Positions 5,315-13,857 are shown, numbered from the stretch's first letter. The stretch: DNA of 14,103 bases from an uncultured Mycoplasmatota bacterium (GCA_900544625.1 UQVR01000027.1:1-14103); one strand, 5' to 3'. Notes: generated from the sequence alone by a model not told the origin. Program-made: numbers and translations.

Positions 5315-7396
5315 GTGAACATAATAGATGGTTTAAATAAAGAACAAAGAGAAGCTGTGGAACATATTGAAGGTCCTTGTTTAGTTTTAGCTGGAGCAGG
5401 TTCTGGAAAAACTAAAGTATTAACTACAAGAATAGCCAATATGATTAATAATGGTATTTATTCAGGTAATATATTAGCAATAACCTTTACTAATAAGGCT
5501 GCAAAAGAAATGCGAGATAGAATAAGTAATATTGTGGATGAAAATTATGCTTTTGTGGGTACTTTTCATTCTTTTGGCTTACGAGTAATTAGAGAAAATT
5601 ATGAAGAATTAGGTTTAACTAAAAACTTTACTATAATAGATAGTGATGATGTTGCTAGCATAATTAAAAAAATTATGAAAGATTTAGATATAAATTCTAA
5701 AGAATATAGTGTATCATTTGTTAGAAATAAAATTAGTTTTATTAAAAATGAAATGCTTAGCGATGGAGAAATAGATAAATATTTAGCTAGTCCACCAGAA
5801 AAAGTAGCAATTAAAGTATATAAAGAATATGAAAAAATATTAAAAAGAAATAATGCTGTTGATTTTGATGATTTGTTAAAAAGACCTGTTGAGCTTTTCT
5901 TAAATAATGAAAGTATATTAGGTAAGTATCAAGAAAAGTTTAAATATATATTAATAGATGAATATCAAGATACTAATGAAGTACAATATAAGTTAGTCAA
6001 ACTTTTGGCAAGCAAGTATAGAAATCTGTTTGTGGTTGGTGATGTAAATCAAAGTATATATGGTTTTAGATGGAGTAATTATAAAAATATTTTGAATTTT
6101 GAGAAAGATTATCCTGAAGCTGTAAGTATTACATTAAATCAAAATTATCGAAGTACAAATACAATACTTAATGCAGCAAATAGTGTTATTAAAAATAATA
6201 AAGAGAGAAGAGAAGTAAATCTTTTTAGTACTTTTGGGGATGGAGTAAAGATAAAATACTTAAGGGGAAATGATGAAAAAGATGAAGTAAAATTAGTTAT
6301 TGATGAAATTAGTAAATTATTAAATAATGGATATACTTATAATGATTTTGCAGTTCTTTATAGGACGAATGCTCAATCTAGGACAGTTGAAGATGGTATT
6401 TTAAAAATGAATTGGCCTTATAGAGTAGTGGGTAGTTATTATTTCTATAAAAGAAAAGAAATTAAAGATCTATTATGTTATTTAAGATTGATATCTAATC
6501 ATAATGATGATGTATCTTTAGAAAGGGTTATTAATGTACCTAAAAGAGGAATTGGTGATACATCAATTGCTAATGTAAGAAAGTTAGCCAATGAGAATGA
6601 AACTTCGATGTTTGAATCTTTAACTAAACCAAAAGAAATTGAATTTAAAAACTTAATATTAAGTTTAAGTCAAGATGCTAAAGAGTGTGACTTAACAGAA
6701 TTAATTGATAAAGTTTTGGAAAAGTCTGGCATGAGGGCAGAACTTGAAAAAGAACATACTTTAGAAGCTGATATTAGGCTTGAAAACTTAATGGAGTTTA
6801 AGAGTATTACAGAAAATTATCAAAAAGAAACTGGAACAGTTAACTTAGAAGATTTTTTAGAAGATATAAGTATAGTAGCAGATTCAGCAGATCATCAAAA
6901 TTTAGAAAATGCTATAACTTTAATGACAATGCATTCAGCAAAAGGTCTTGAATTCAAAGTGGTATTTTTAGTTGGGATGGAAGAAGGTATAATGCCTCAT
7001 TCAATGAGTATGAACGAAGCAAGTGAACTTGAAGAAGAAAGAAGACTTTGTTATGTTGGTATAACTAGAGCAAAAGAAAGATTATATATAACTAATGCAA
7101 AAAAAAGAATGTTATTTGGTAATACAAGTATGAACCCACCTTCTAGATTTATTGGAGAAATAGATCCTAATTTAATAGAAAAAGAAGAATCTAAGGTAGT
7201 AGAAAAATCATTTGATAAAGCAAAATTTTATAATGATGAAGGAGCTACATATAAGCATGGTGATATTGTAATGCATGCAATCTTTGGTAAAGGCGTTGTA
7301 ATAGATAGTGATGAAAAATTTGTTACAGTTGCTTTTAATAAAAGATTTGGAATAAAGAAAGTTTTGAATAATTATCAAGGTTTAAGGAGGATATGA
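5315..7396 (+). CDS. pcrA: ATP-dependent DNA helicase PcrA (UvrD/Rep family)
   Basis: This is a 3'-5' superfamily 1 helicase for nucleotide-excision repair, rolling-circle replication and clearing of RecA and stalled polymerase. The 693 residues carry all helicase motifs: Q motif (NKEQREAV), Walker A (AGAGSGKT), Ia (TNKAAKEMR), Ib (TFHSFGLRVIR), II (LIDEYQDTN), III (GDVNQSIYGFRWSN), IV (NQNYRST), V (MTMHSAKGLEFKVVF) and VI (CYVGITRAKERLYI). The C-terminal 50 residues (YKHGDIVMHAIFGKGVV...) form the Tudor-like fold by which PcrA contacts RNA polymerase. Motif III has Asn and Trp where Asp and Gly are common (GDxDQSIYxFRGA). GTG at 5315 is the start: GGAGG (5305-5309) lies 5 bases upstream, whereas the ATG at 5303 overlaps that site. 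B. subtilis PcrA is about 739 aa. The next gene starts 1 base after the stop. Confidence 0.96.
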   Translation: MNIIDGLNKEQREAVEHIEGPCLVLAGAGSGKTKVLTTRIANMINNGIYSGNILAITFTNKAAKEMRDRISNIVDENYAFVGTFHSFGLRVIRENYEELGLTKNFTIIDSDDVASIIKKIMKDLDINSKEYSVSFVRNKISFIKNEMLSDGEIDKYLASPPEKVAIKVYKEYEKILKRNNAVDFDDLLKRPVELFLNNESILGKYQEKFKYILIDEYQDTNEVQYKLVKLLASKYRNLFVVGDVNQSIYGFRWSNYKNILNFEKDYPEAVSITLNQNYRSTNTILNAANSVIKNNKERREVNLFSTFGDGVKIKYLRGNDEKDEVKLVIDEISKLLNNGYTYNDFAVLYRTNAQSRTVEDGILKMNWPYRVVGSYYFYKRKEIKDLLCYLRLISNHNDDVSLERVINVPKRGIGDTSIANVRKLANENETSMFESLTKPKEIEFKNLILSLSQDAKECDLTELIDKVLEKSGMRAELEKEHTLEADIRLENLMEFKSITENYQKETGTVNLEDFLEDISIVADSADHQNLENAITLMTMHSAKGLEFKVVFLVGMEEGIMPHSMSMNEASELEEERRLCYVGITRAKERLYITNAKKRMLFGNTSMNPPSRFIGEIDPNLIEKEESKVVEKSFDKAKFYNDEGATYKHGDIVMHAIFGKGVVIDSDEKFVTVAFNKRFGIKKVLNNYQGLRRI

Positions 7397-7397
7397 T

Positions 7398-8285
7398 ATG
7401 AAAACATTAGTAATTATGGCTGCGGGAATGGGAAGTAGATTTGGAGGATTAAAACAAATAGAACCAGTTGGTCCTCATGGAGAAATAATAGCAGATTATT
7501 CTGTATATGATGCTAAAAGAGCTGGTTTTTCTAAAGTAGTATTTATTATTAGAAAGGAAAATGAAGATTATTTTAGAACACACATTATTAATAAGTATAA
7601 AGGAATTGATATAGTACTTGCTTTTCAAGAGTTAGATTATATTCCTTGTGATGTAACATTACCTGAAGGTAGAGTAAAAATGCTTGGCACAGGTCATGCT
7701 TTATATTGTGCAAAAGATGTTATAAAAGGAGATTTTATTATTATAAATTCAGATGATTTTTATGGTAAACATTCATATGAATTAGCATCAAAGTTTTTTG
7801 ATGAAGAAACTAAAAATTATTTAAGTGTAAATTATCCTTATATTGTTACTGCAAGTAAATATGGTAAAGTTAAAAGGGGAGTTGTAAAAGAAAATAATGG
7901 TATTATAGAATCAATTACTGAAAGTGAAATTGGAGAGGAAAACGGTAAAATTATTGCTAAGCGTCTTCAAGATAATTATGAATTTGAAATAGATGAAAAT
8001 ACTCCGGTAGCTGTTAATTTCTTTGGCTTAAGGGAAAATTTCTTGCATATTTTAGAAGAAAAATTCAATGAATTTATTCATGGTAAATTAACTTTAACAA
8101 ATGAATTTTTACTTCCAGATATATTAAAAAATGGTATAAGTGAGGGCTTATTTAAAATAGAGTCTAAAGTATCTGAAAGTAGATGGATTGGAATGACTTA
8201 TAAAGAAGATTTAGAAAGTGTTAAGAATCATATTAATAGTTTAATCGAAAGGGGAGATTATCCTGATGAACTATGGGGAAACTGA
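7398..8285 (+). CDS. Sugar nucleotidyltransferase-like protein (GT-A fold NTP transferase)
   Basis: The 295-residue soluble protein is of the NDP-sugar pyrophosphorylase type (COG1208-like), which joins a sugar or polyol phosphate to a nucleotide. The N-terminal nucleotide-binding signature is MAAGMGSRFGGLKQI (residues 7-21), with the conserved Lys. A GTGHAL segment (about 96) and a metal-binding INSDDFYG (Asp-Asp near 116) follow, then PVAVNFFGL and the C-terminal WIGMTYKEDL before a GDYPDELW tail. There is no left-handed beta-helix acyltransferase domain. The substrate cannot be read from the sequence; choline/phosphocholine, UDP- or dTDP-sugar activation are all possible. The ribosome binding site AAGGAGG (7384-7390) sits in the last codons of pcrA, and the 3' end overlaps ligA by 20 bases, so the protein is co-translated between two DNA repair genes. 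Confidence 0.8.
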   Translation: MKTLVIMAAGMGSRFGGLKQIEPVGPHGEIIADYSVYDAKRAGFSKVVFIIRKENEDYFRTHIINKYKGIDIVLAFQELDYIPCDVTLPEGRVKMLGTGHALYCAKDVIKGDFIIINSDDFYGKHSYELASKFFDEETKNYLSVNYPYIVTASKYGKVKRGVVKENNGIIESITESEIGEENGKIIAKRLQDNYEFEIDENTPVAVNFFGLRENFLHILEEKFNEFIHGKLTLTNEFLLPDILKNGISEGLFKIESKVSESRWIGMTYKEDLESVKNHINSLIERGDYPDELWGN

Positions 8286-10272
8286 TATAAAAAAGCGAGT
8301 AGAAGAATTAACTAAAATATTAAATGATGCAAATTATAATTATTATGTTAAAGATGAACCCACTATAACAGACCAAGAGTATGATAAGTATATGAGGGAA
8401 CTTGAAGATATTGAACTTGAATATCCCAAATATGCAAGTAAAAATAGTCCCACAAAAAGAGTTGGGGGAGAAGTAATTGAAAAGTTTCAAAAAGTAGTTA
8501 GGGACAAACCTATGCTTAGTATTTCTGATGTTTTTAGTGAAGATGAAGTAAGAGATTTTATTAAAAAAGTCGAAGATGAAGTAACTCCAGAATATGTTTG
8601 TGAACAAAAAATTGATGGTCTTGGTGTGTCATTAATATATGAAGATGGTAAATTAGTTCGAGGGGTGACGCGTGGTGATGGTTTAGTGGGTGAAGATATA
8701 ACTCACAATGTAAGAACTATTAAGTCAATTCCTTTACAACTAACTAAACCTATAGATATTGAAGTGCGTGGAGAAATTTTCATGCATAAAAATACACTGG
8801 AAAAATTAAATAAAAAAAGGTCAGAAGAAGGTAAACCAAAATTACAAAATGTAAGAAATGCTGCAGCTGGTAGTATAAGACAACTTGATAGTAGAGTTGC
8901 TGCAGAGAGGGAACTTGATAATTTTGTTTATTATCTTCCTAATCCTAGTGATTTTAATATTAAAACTCATCTTGAAGCTTTACAATTTATGGAAAATTTA
9001 GGGTTTAAAATAAATCCTCACAATAAACTTGTTAAAAATATTGATGAAATAATTGCTTATATTGAAAAGGAAGGAGATACTAGAAAAAGTTTATCTTATG
9101 AAATAGATGGAATTGTTATTAAAGTAAATAATGTAGATTTACAAGAAAAATTAGGGTATACTGCGAAATATCCAAGGTGGGCTGTTGCTTATAAATTTCC
9201 AGCTGAAGAAGTATTAACTAAGTTAACTGATATAATATTTACAGTTGGTAGAACTGGAAGAATTACTCCGAATGCAGTTTTAGAACCAGTCATTGTAATG
9301 GGATCTACGATAAGAAGGGCAACCCTTCATAATGAAGATTATGTAAATATGAAAGGTTTAAAAATTGGGGACATTGTATCAATTAGAAAAGCTGGAGATG
9401 TAATTCCTGAGGTGGTTGAACCAAAACTTGAAAGAAGAAATGGTTTTGAAAAAGAGTTTAGAATGATAACAGAGTGTCCAATGTGTCATGAAAAAATAAT
9501 AAAAAAAGATGGTAATGTAGACTATTATTGTGTTAATCCAAATTGTCCAAGAAGAAATATTGAAGGAATTATTCATTATGTATCAAGAGATGCTTTAAAT
9601 ATTGAAGGACTTGGTGATGAAATAGTTGAAGAATTATATAATTTAGGTTTTGTTAAAAATATAACTGACTTATATAGTTTAAGCGATAAGAAAAAACAAA
9701 TAATGGAATTTGATGGTTATGGAGAAAAAAACCTAAATAAAATTATTGATAATATTGAAGCAAGTAAAAGTAATAGTTTAGAAAGATTATTATTTGGGTT
9801 GGGAATAAAAGAAATTGGAAATAAGACGGCCAAAATACTTGCAAGTAACTTTGGCTCAATGGATAATTTAATGAGCGCAAGTATGGAAGAACTAGAAAGC
9901 ATCAGAGATATTGGTCATGTAACTGCTTTAAGTGTGTATGAATATTTAAAAGAAAATAAAGAGTTAATTGAAAAATTAAAGTCTTTAGGTGTTAATATGA
10001 AATACTTGGGTAAAAATATGGGAGTTAATGATTTTATAAGTGGTAAAAAATTTGTTATAACTGGTACAATTGATGGTTATGGCAGAAAAGAAATTAAAGA
10101 AATTATTGAGAGCTTTAATGGAAGTGTTAGTGAATCCGTTAGTAAGAATACTGATATAGTTATCGTAGGAAGTAATCCAGGTAGTAAATATCAAGATGCA
10201 TTAAAATTAAATATAATGATTTGGGATAATGATAAAACTGTAGAAGTTTTAAATAATTTGCCAAAAGCATAA
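8266..10272 (+). CDS. ligA: NAD-dependent DNA ligase LigA
   Basis: LigA seals nicks in replication and repair using NAD. The 668 residues have the full domain order: Ia domain (1-60, YYVKDEPTITDQEYD), adenylation domain with nucleophile Lys115 in CEQKIDGLG (the same number as in E. coli LigA), VRGEIFMHK, NVRNAAAGSIRQLD and EIDGIVIKV, and the NTase-end AKYPRWAVAYKFPAEE. The OB fold follows (VGRTGRITPNAVLEPV). A four-Cys zinc finger (CPMC...YYCVNPNC, about residues 405-425) precedes helix-hairpin-helix repeats (about 440-580). A C-terminal BRCT domain (ISGKKFVITGTIDGYGR... to the end) completes the protein. ATG at 8266 overlaps the preceding gene by 20 bases and follows GGGGAG (8251-8256). No other plausible start fits the Ia domain. 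It is the last gene of the pcrA operon; no terminator is visible after it. Confidence 0.97.
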   Translation: MNYGETDIKKRVEELTKILNDANYNYYVKDEPTITDQEYDKYMRELEDIELEYPKYASKNSPTKRVGGEVIEKFQKVVRDKPMLSISDVFSEDEVRDFIKKVEDEVTPEYVCEQKIDGLGVSLIYEDGKLVRGVTRGDGLVGEDITHNVRTIKSIPLQLTKPIDIEVRGEIFMHKNTLEKLNKKRSEEGKPKLQNVRNAAAGSIRQLDSRVAAERELDNFVYYLPNPSDFNIKTHLEALQFMENLGFKINPHNKLVKNIDEIIAYIEKEGDTRKSLSYEIDGIVIKVNNVDLQEKLGYTAKYPRWAVAYKFPAEEVLTKLTDIIFTVGRTGRITPNAVLEPVIVMGSTIRRATLHNEDYVNMKGLKIGDIVSIRKAGDVIPEVVEPKLERRNGFEKEFRMITECPMCHEKIIKKDGNVDYYCVNPNCPRRNIEGIIHYVSRDALNIEGLGDEIVEELYNLGFVKNITDLYSLSDKKKQIMEFDGYGEKNLNKIIDNIEASKSNSLERLLFGLGIKEIGNKTAKILASNFGSMDNLMSASMEELESIRDIGHVTALSVYEYLKENKELIEKLKSLGVNMKYLGKNMGVNDFISGKKFVITGTIDGYGRKEIKEIIESFNGSVSESVSKNTDIVIVGSNPGSKYQDALKLNIMIWDNDKTVEVLNNLPKA

Positions 10273-10286
10273 ATAGATAGTATAAT
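10258..10286 (+). promoter_or_regulatory. Strong predicted sigma-A promoter of the sensory operon
   Basis: TTGCCA (10258-10263, 5 of 6 matches) and TATAAT (10281-10286) are exactly 17 bases apart, the best hexamer pair in the window. The -35 lies in the last ligA codons. With no terminator after ligA, the operon could also be read from the pcrA promoter. Confidence 0.75.
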
Positions 10287-10313
10287 TATATTACTTAAGA
10301 GGTGAAAAATAAT

Positions 10314-10796
10314 ATGAAAGAATTATGGCAAAAAAATAAAGTGTTAATAGTACTTGGCTTTATTTTGCTAGTTTGTTTAATTGCAATACTTATTGTAACA
10401 TTTTCTTTCTTTTTCGGAGGAAATAAAAATGAGTATGGTGATAGATTAAAAGATATAGATAAATACCAAATCACAGAAACAATTAAGAATGACTATATAA
10501 GTTCTTTAGAAAATGATAAATCTGTTTCTAGTGTAAAGTTTAATACTAAAGGAAGAATTATTTATATAACAATTAATTATGTTAGTGATACGTCTTTAGA
10601 AGATGCAAAGGCTAAAGCTGCAACTAGTATAGCAAAATTAAGTGAAGATATATTATCGTATTATGATATTGATTTTACTATAAAATGTGAAAAGAGTGAA
10701 AATAGTGAAGGATTTACCTTACTTGGAGCTAAAAATGTTGCAGGAACTGGATTAGTATGGAATAATAATACTCCGGTAGAAAGTGATGAAAAATGA
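10314..10796 (+). CDS. Single-pass membrane protein of unknown function
   Basis: Not recognised. The 160 residues begin with a short charged head (MKELWQKNK) and one long hydrophobic helix (about 10-33). A soluble, probably extracellular domain follows. Residues about 45-130 alternate as helix, strand (SVKFNTKGRIIYITINYV), helix (SLEDAKAKAATSIAKLSEDIL) and strand (DIDFTIKCE). This beta-alpha-beta look is shared with small envelope modules such as BON, YhcN-like or Asp23-like domains, but no family can be assigned. The tail (about 131-160) is Gly/Asn rich. ATG at 10314 is used because AAGAGGTGA (10297-10305) is its ribosome binding site; an earlier in-frame GTG at 10302 lies within that site. 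The stop overlaps the next start by 4 bases (ATGA), so a partnership with the receptor encoded next is likely. Confidence 0.75.
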   Translation: MKELWQKNKVLIVLGFILLVCLIAILIVTFSFFFGGNKNEYGDRLKDIDKYQITETIKNDYISSLENDKSVSSVKFNTKGRIIYITINYVSDTSLEDAKAKAATSIAKLSEDILSYYDIDFTIKCEKSENSEGFTLLGAKNVAGTGLVWNNNTPVESDEK

Positions 10797-12805
10797 TGAA
10801 AAAGAAAAAAAGTATTATAATTATAATAATTAGTATTTTACTTGTTATTGGTATTGCAATAGGCTTATATTTCATTTTAAATGATAAAGATAAATTAACA
10901 GTTTCTGAAAGAAATTGGGTTAATGAAAGTATTGGTACAATTCAAAATATTAATGTTGTAAATAATGTAAATGTTTTTGGTAAAGATGGTAGTGGAGTTT
11001 ATTATGATTTTATCAAAGATTTTGAAACTGAATATGGTTTAAATATTAATCCGATTACTTTTAATGAAGGAAGTAATCCAAGTGGAATAACTTTTGGAGT
11101 TAAACAAAGTATAAGTGAAAATGATATTTTATTTTATACTGATCATTATGTTTTAGTAAGTAAAAATAATGATATTATTTCTCAAGAAGAGAATTTAAAT
11201 GGTAAAAGTATTGATATATTAAGTAAAGATTTAAGTTATGTAAGTAAATATCTTAAGAAAGCAAGTAATGTTTCGTTTAAACAATTTGAAACTATGGATG
11301 AAATGATACTTGATATGAATGAAAATGATACATATATGTTAGTTCCATTAATAAAGAACTTAGATGTAATATTAAGTAAGGATTATAAAGTTATATATCA
11401 TTTTAGTGATATAAAAGATTATTATGTTTTACAAATAAGTGATGATAAATTATCAAGTGTATTAAAAAAATATTATAATAAGTGGAATAATGAATTTAAT
11501 GATGTATATAATAATAATTTGTTTAAAACATTTACAAATAATATGAATATTAGTGATACTGAGGTTGATTCAATGCAAAGTATTACTTATAATTATGGAT
11601 TTGTTAATGCATCACCATACGAAGTCATTTTAGGTGGTAAATATGGTGGTATAATTGCAGTTTATTTAAGTAATTTTAGTAAATTTGCAGATATAGAATT
11701 TAATTTTGTTAAATATAAAAACTTTAATTCATTTACTAAAGCTATTAATAAAAAAGATATAGATTTATATTTTAATTATTATAATTTTACTGATGATTTT
11801 TATCAAACTGATGGATTATCAATAGAATATGTTGTGGCAGCTAGAAGAGATAATAATACTGTTGTTAAATCAATTTATTCTTTAATTGGTGAAACTGTTT
11901 ATGTACAAGAAAATAGTAAAATATATGATTATATTAAAAATATAAATGATATTAATGTTAAAACTTTTAGTACTACAAAAGAATTATTTAAATTAAATAA
12001 AAAAGATGTATATATTATTTTAGATAAAAATACATTTGATTATTATAGTGATAAAAAGTTAGATAATTATACTTCTAGATATAGTGATTTTATAAGTAAT
12101 GAATATACGTTTAAGGTAAGGACGAATAGTGCATTATATAGATTACTTGATAAATATGTTGGAGTAATGGATGAAGATGAAATGGTTTTAGATGGATTAA
12201 ATAATCATTATGATACAATTAAAAGTGGTTCTATTATAACTAAGGTAGCAGAGTATATATTATATATAGCTATAATTGTAGTAATTGTTATCTTTGTATT
12301 ATTTAAAAAGAGTAAGAAAGTTTCAATAGCTAGAAAAATAAAAAAAGATGATAAAATGAAATTTATTGATCAATTAACTAGTTTAAAAAATAGAAATTTC
12401 TTAAATGAAAATATTGAAACATGGAATAATAACACAATTTATCCTCAGACTATAGTGGTAGTTGATTTAAATAAGATTCAAGAAATAAATGATTTATATG
12501 GCTATAATGAAGGGGATAAACAAATTAAAGCCTTAGCTAATATTTTAGTTAAAACACAACTTGATAATAGTGAAATAATGCGTACTGATGGTAATGAATT
12601 TGTTATATATCTAGTAGGTTATAATCAAAAACAAATAAGTAATTATATCTTTAAATTAAATAAAGAAATAAAAAAATTACCTTATGAATTTGGAGCTGAA
12701 TTTGGATTTAGTATGATTCAAGATGATATTAAAACAATTGAAGATGCATTAAATGAGGCTGTTGAAGATATGAAGAAGAATAAGGAAAACAGTAGTAATG
12801 AATAA
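10793..12805 (+). CDS. Membrane receptor with tandem solute-binding domains and a degenerate GGDEF domain
   Basis: The 670 residues have an N-terminal membrane helix (about 7-28), then some 440 residues outside the cell. This part reads as two consecutive family-3 solute-binding (Venus flytrap) domains, about 50-260 and 265-475. The second starts at YNYGFVNASPYEV, and both contain the 'LNGKSIDI...' / 'LIGETVYVQENS' type second-lobe segments. A second membrane helix (about 481-503) leads to a cytoplasmic GGDEF-fold domain: DQLTSLKNRNFL, VVVDLNKIQEINDLYGYNEGD, and the signature loop. That loop is Asp-Gly-Asn-Glu-Phe (599-603) instead of GGDEF, and no RxxD inhibitory site precedes it. Diguanylate cyclase activity is therefore doubtful; it may bind nucleotide or act as an inactive signalling module. 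ATG at 10793 (or the adjacent 10796) overlaps the previous stop; the 3' end overlaps the next gene by 8 bases. Confidence 0.85.
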   Translation: MMKKKKSIIIIIISILLVIGIAIGLYFILNDKDKLTVSERNWVNESIGTIQNINVVNNVNVFGKDGSGVYYDFIKDFETEYGLNINPITFNEGSNPSGITFGVKQSISENDILFYTDHYVLVSKNNDIISQEENLNGKSIDILSKDLSYVSKYLKKASNVSFKQFETMDEMILDMNENDTYMLVPLIKNLDVILSKDYKVIYHFSDIKDYYVLQISDDKLSSVLKKYYNKWNNEFNDVYNNNLFKTFTNNMNISDTEVDSMQSITYNYGFVNASPYEVILGGKYGGIIAVYLSNFSKFADIEFNFVKYKNFNSFTKAINKKDIDLYFNYYNFTDDFYQTDGLSIEYVVAARRDNNTVVKSIYSLIGETVYVQENSKIYDYIKNINDINVKTFSTTKELFKLNKKDVYIILDKNTFDYYSDKKLDNYTSRYSDFISNEYTFKVRTNSALYRLLDKYVGVMDEDEMVLDGLNNHYDTIKSGSIITKVAEYILYIAIIVVIVIFVLFKKSKKVSIARKIKKDDKMKFIDQLTSLKNRNFLNENIETWNNNTIYPQTIVVVDLNKIQEINDLYGYNEGDKQIKALANILVKTQLDNSEIMRTDGNEFVIYLVGYNQKQISNYIFKLNKEIKKLPYEFGAEFGFSMIQDDIKTIEDALNEAVEDMKKNKENSSNE

Positions 12806-13655
12806 GGTTAAATCTGAAGTAAAAGAGTTTTATGATAACTTTAAAAAAGTATTGTTTAGGCCTGAGATGGCTATACTCCCAGGTCAACTTGCTTACTTTT
12901 TTGTTCTTGCAATTGTTCCAACGATTACCTTAATAAGTTATGAAGCTGCTCTTCTTAATTTATCAACAGAGGTTATTTTTGATTTTATTGGATCAGCTTT
13001 TTCACCTGATATAGCTAATATGCTTCTTAATACTACAAAAGATGCAAGTGGAAGAGGAATAGGTTTCTTTTTAGTTGTTATAATTGGGTATTTTATTGCA
13101 TCAAATGGTCCTGCTTCAATAATTATTACTTCTAATACTATTTATGGTGAAAAACAAGAAGGATTTTTTAGAAGAAGATTAAAAGCATTAATAATGACTT
13201 TTGTATTAGTTCTTTTATTTATATTTATGTTAATTGTACCAGTATTTGGTAATAGAATTATTGAATTATTTAGATATGTTAATTTAAATAGTGCTGTAAC
13301 TGATAATGTTTCTACCGTGATTGGAATTTTACAAGGACCAATTACTTGGTTAATAATGTATTTCTTTATTAAAATACTTTATACAATGGCTCCGAATAAA
13401 AAAATAAGAAGTAAAAGTGTTGGTTATGGAGCAATATTTACAACTGTTTCTTGGATAATTATTACATATATTTACTCATACTATATTAATAATATTGCTC
13501 ATTATAGTACTTTTTATGGGGGACTTGCTAATATTGTTATTTTGATGTTTTGGTTCTATTTACTTGCTTATGCTTTTACAATAGGTATGGCCCTAAATTA
13601 TAGAAAAGAAGAAGTAGAATTAGAAAAAACTGGTACTATAAATACAGTTAAATAG
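12798..13655 (+). CDS. YihY/BrkB-family inner membrane protein
   Basis: The 285-residue polytopic protein has about six membrane helices. Family hallmarks are visible: LPGQLAYFFVLAIVPT in the first helix region (about 27-42), ASNGPASIIITSNTIYG (about 98-114) and LYTMAPNKKIR (about 193-203). The C-terminal YYINNIAHYSTFYGGLANI then leads into the LMFWFYLLAYAFTIGMALN helix. The BrkB/YihY family was once annotated as ribonuclease BN, which is wrong for this fold. Its true function is unknown, with transport or envelope roles suggested. Length is typical. The ATG overlaps the end of the receptor gene by 8 bases, with a loose AAGGAA site (12782-12787) upstream, so expression depends on the operon. 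Its stop is followed by a 265-base intergenic stretch with a terminator. Confidence 0.9.
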   Translation: MNKVKSEVKEFYDNFKKVLFRPEMAILPGQLAYFFVLAIVPTITLISYEAALLNLSTEVIFDFIGSAFSPDIANMLLNTTKDASGRGIGFFLVVIIGYFIASNGPASIIITSNTIYGEKQEGFFRRRLKALIMTFVLVLLFIFMLIVPVFGNRIIELFRYVNLNSAVTDNVSTVIGILQGPITWLIMYFFIKILYTMAPNKKIRSKSVGYGAIFTTVSWIIITYIYSYYINNIAHYSTFYGGLANIVILMFWFYLLAYAFTIGMALNYRKEEVELEKTGTINTVK

Positions 13656-13759
13656 GATATATTAAAGATATGTACTACGGATATTACTTATGTACATGAT
13701 TTAATTTTTCGATATAAACTAGTATTATTTACTAAAGTATATTGAAGAGTAATACTCCG

Positions 13760-13794
13760 ATAGAACTTAGACTTTGGTTTAAGTTCTATTTTTT
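13760..13794 (+). terminator. Terminator of the sensory operon
   Basis: ATAGAACTTA (13760-13769) and TAAGTTCTAT (13780-13789) form a perfect 10-bp stem with a 10-base loop, followed by a T-run to 13794. It lies about 105 bases after the YihY-family stop codon. Confidence 0.85.
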
Positions 13795-13803
13795 ATGAAA
13801 TAT

Positions 13804-13848
13804 AAAAAAACTATTTATACAAAATGTATTTGAATAGGTCTTTTTTTT
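13804..13848. terminator. Possible second, bidirectional terminator
   Basis: A run of A (13804-13810) is followed by CTATT (13811-13815) and ATAC (13817-13820), which pair with GTAT (13826-13829) and AATAG (13833-13837). Eight Ts follow (13841-13848). The internal loop is asymmetric and the stem weak, so this is tentative. With A-run and T-run on either side it could act on both strands. Confidence 0.35.
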
Positions 13849-13857
13849 AAAAAAAAT

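Noticed and set aside
8320..8607. Open frame on the - strand inside ligA (and similar ones in ackA, nrnA, ligA and the last gene)
   Set aside because: These lie opposite well-supported genes, have low-complexity hydrophobic translations and no ribosome binding sites; they are a by-product of AT-rich codons.
10302..10313. GTG start for the 160-aa membrane protein
   Set aside because: The GTG is in the AAGAGGTGA ribosome binding site of ATG 10314.
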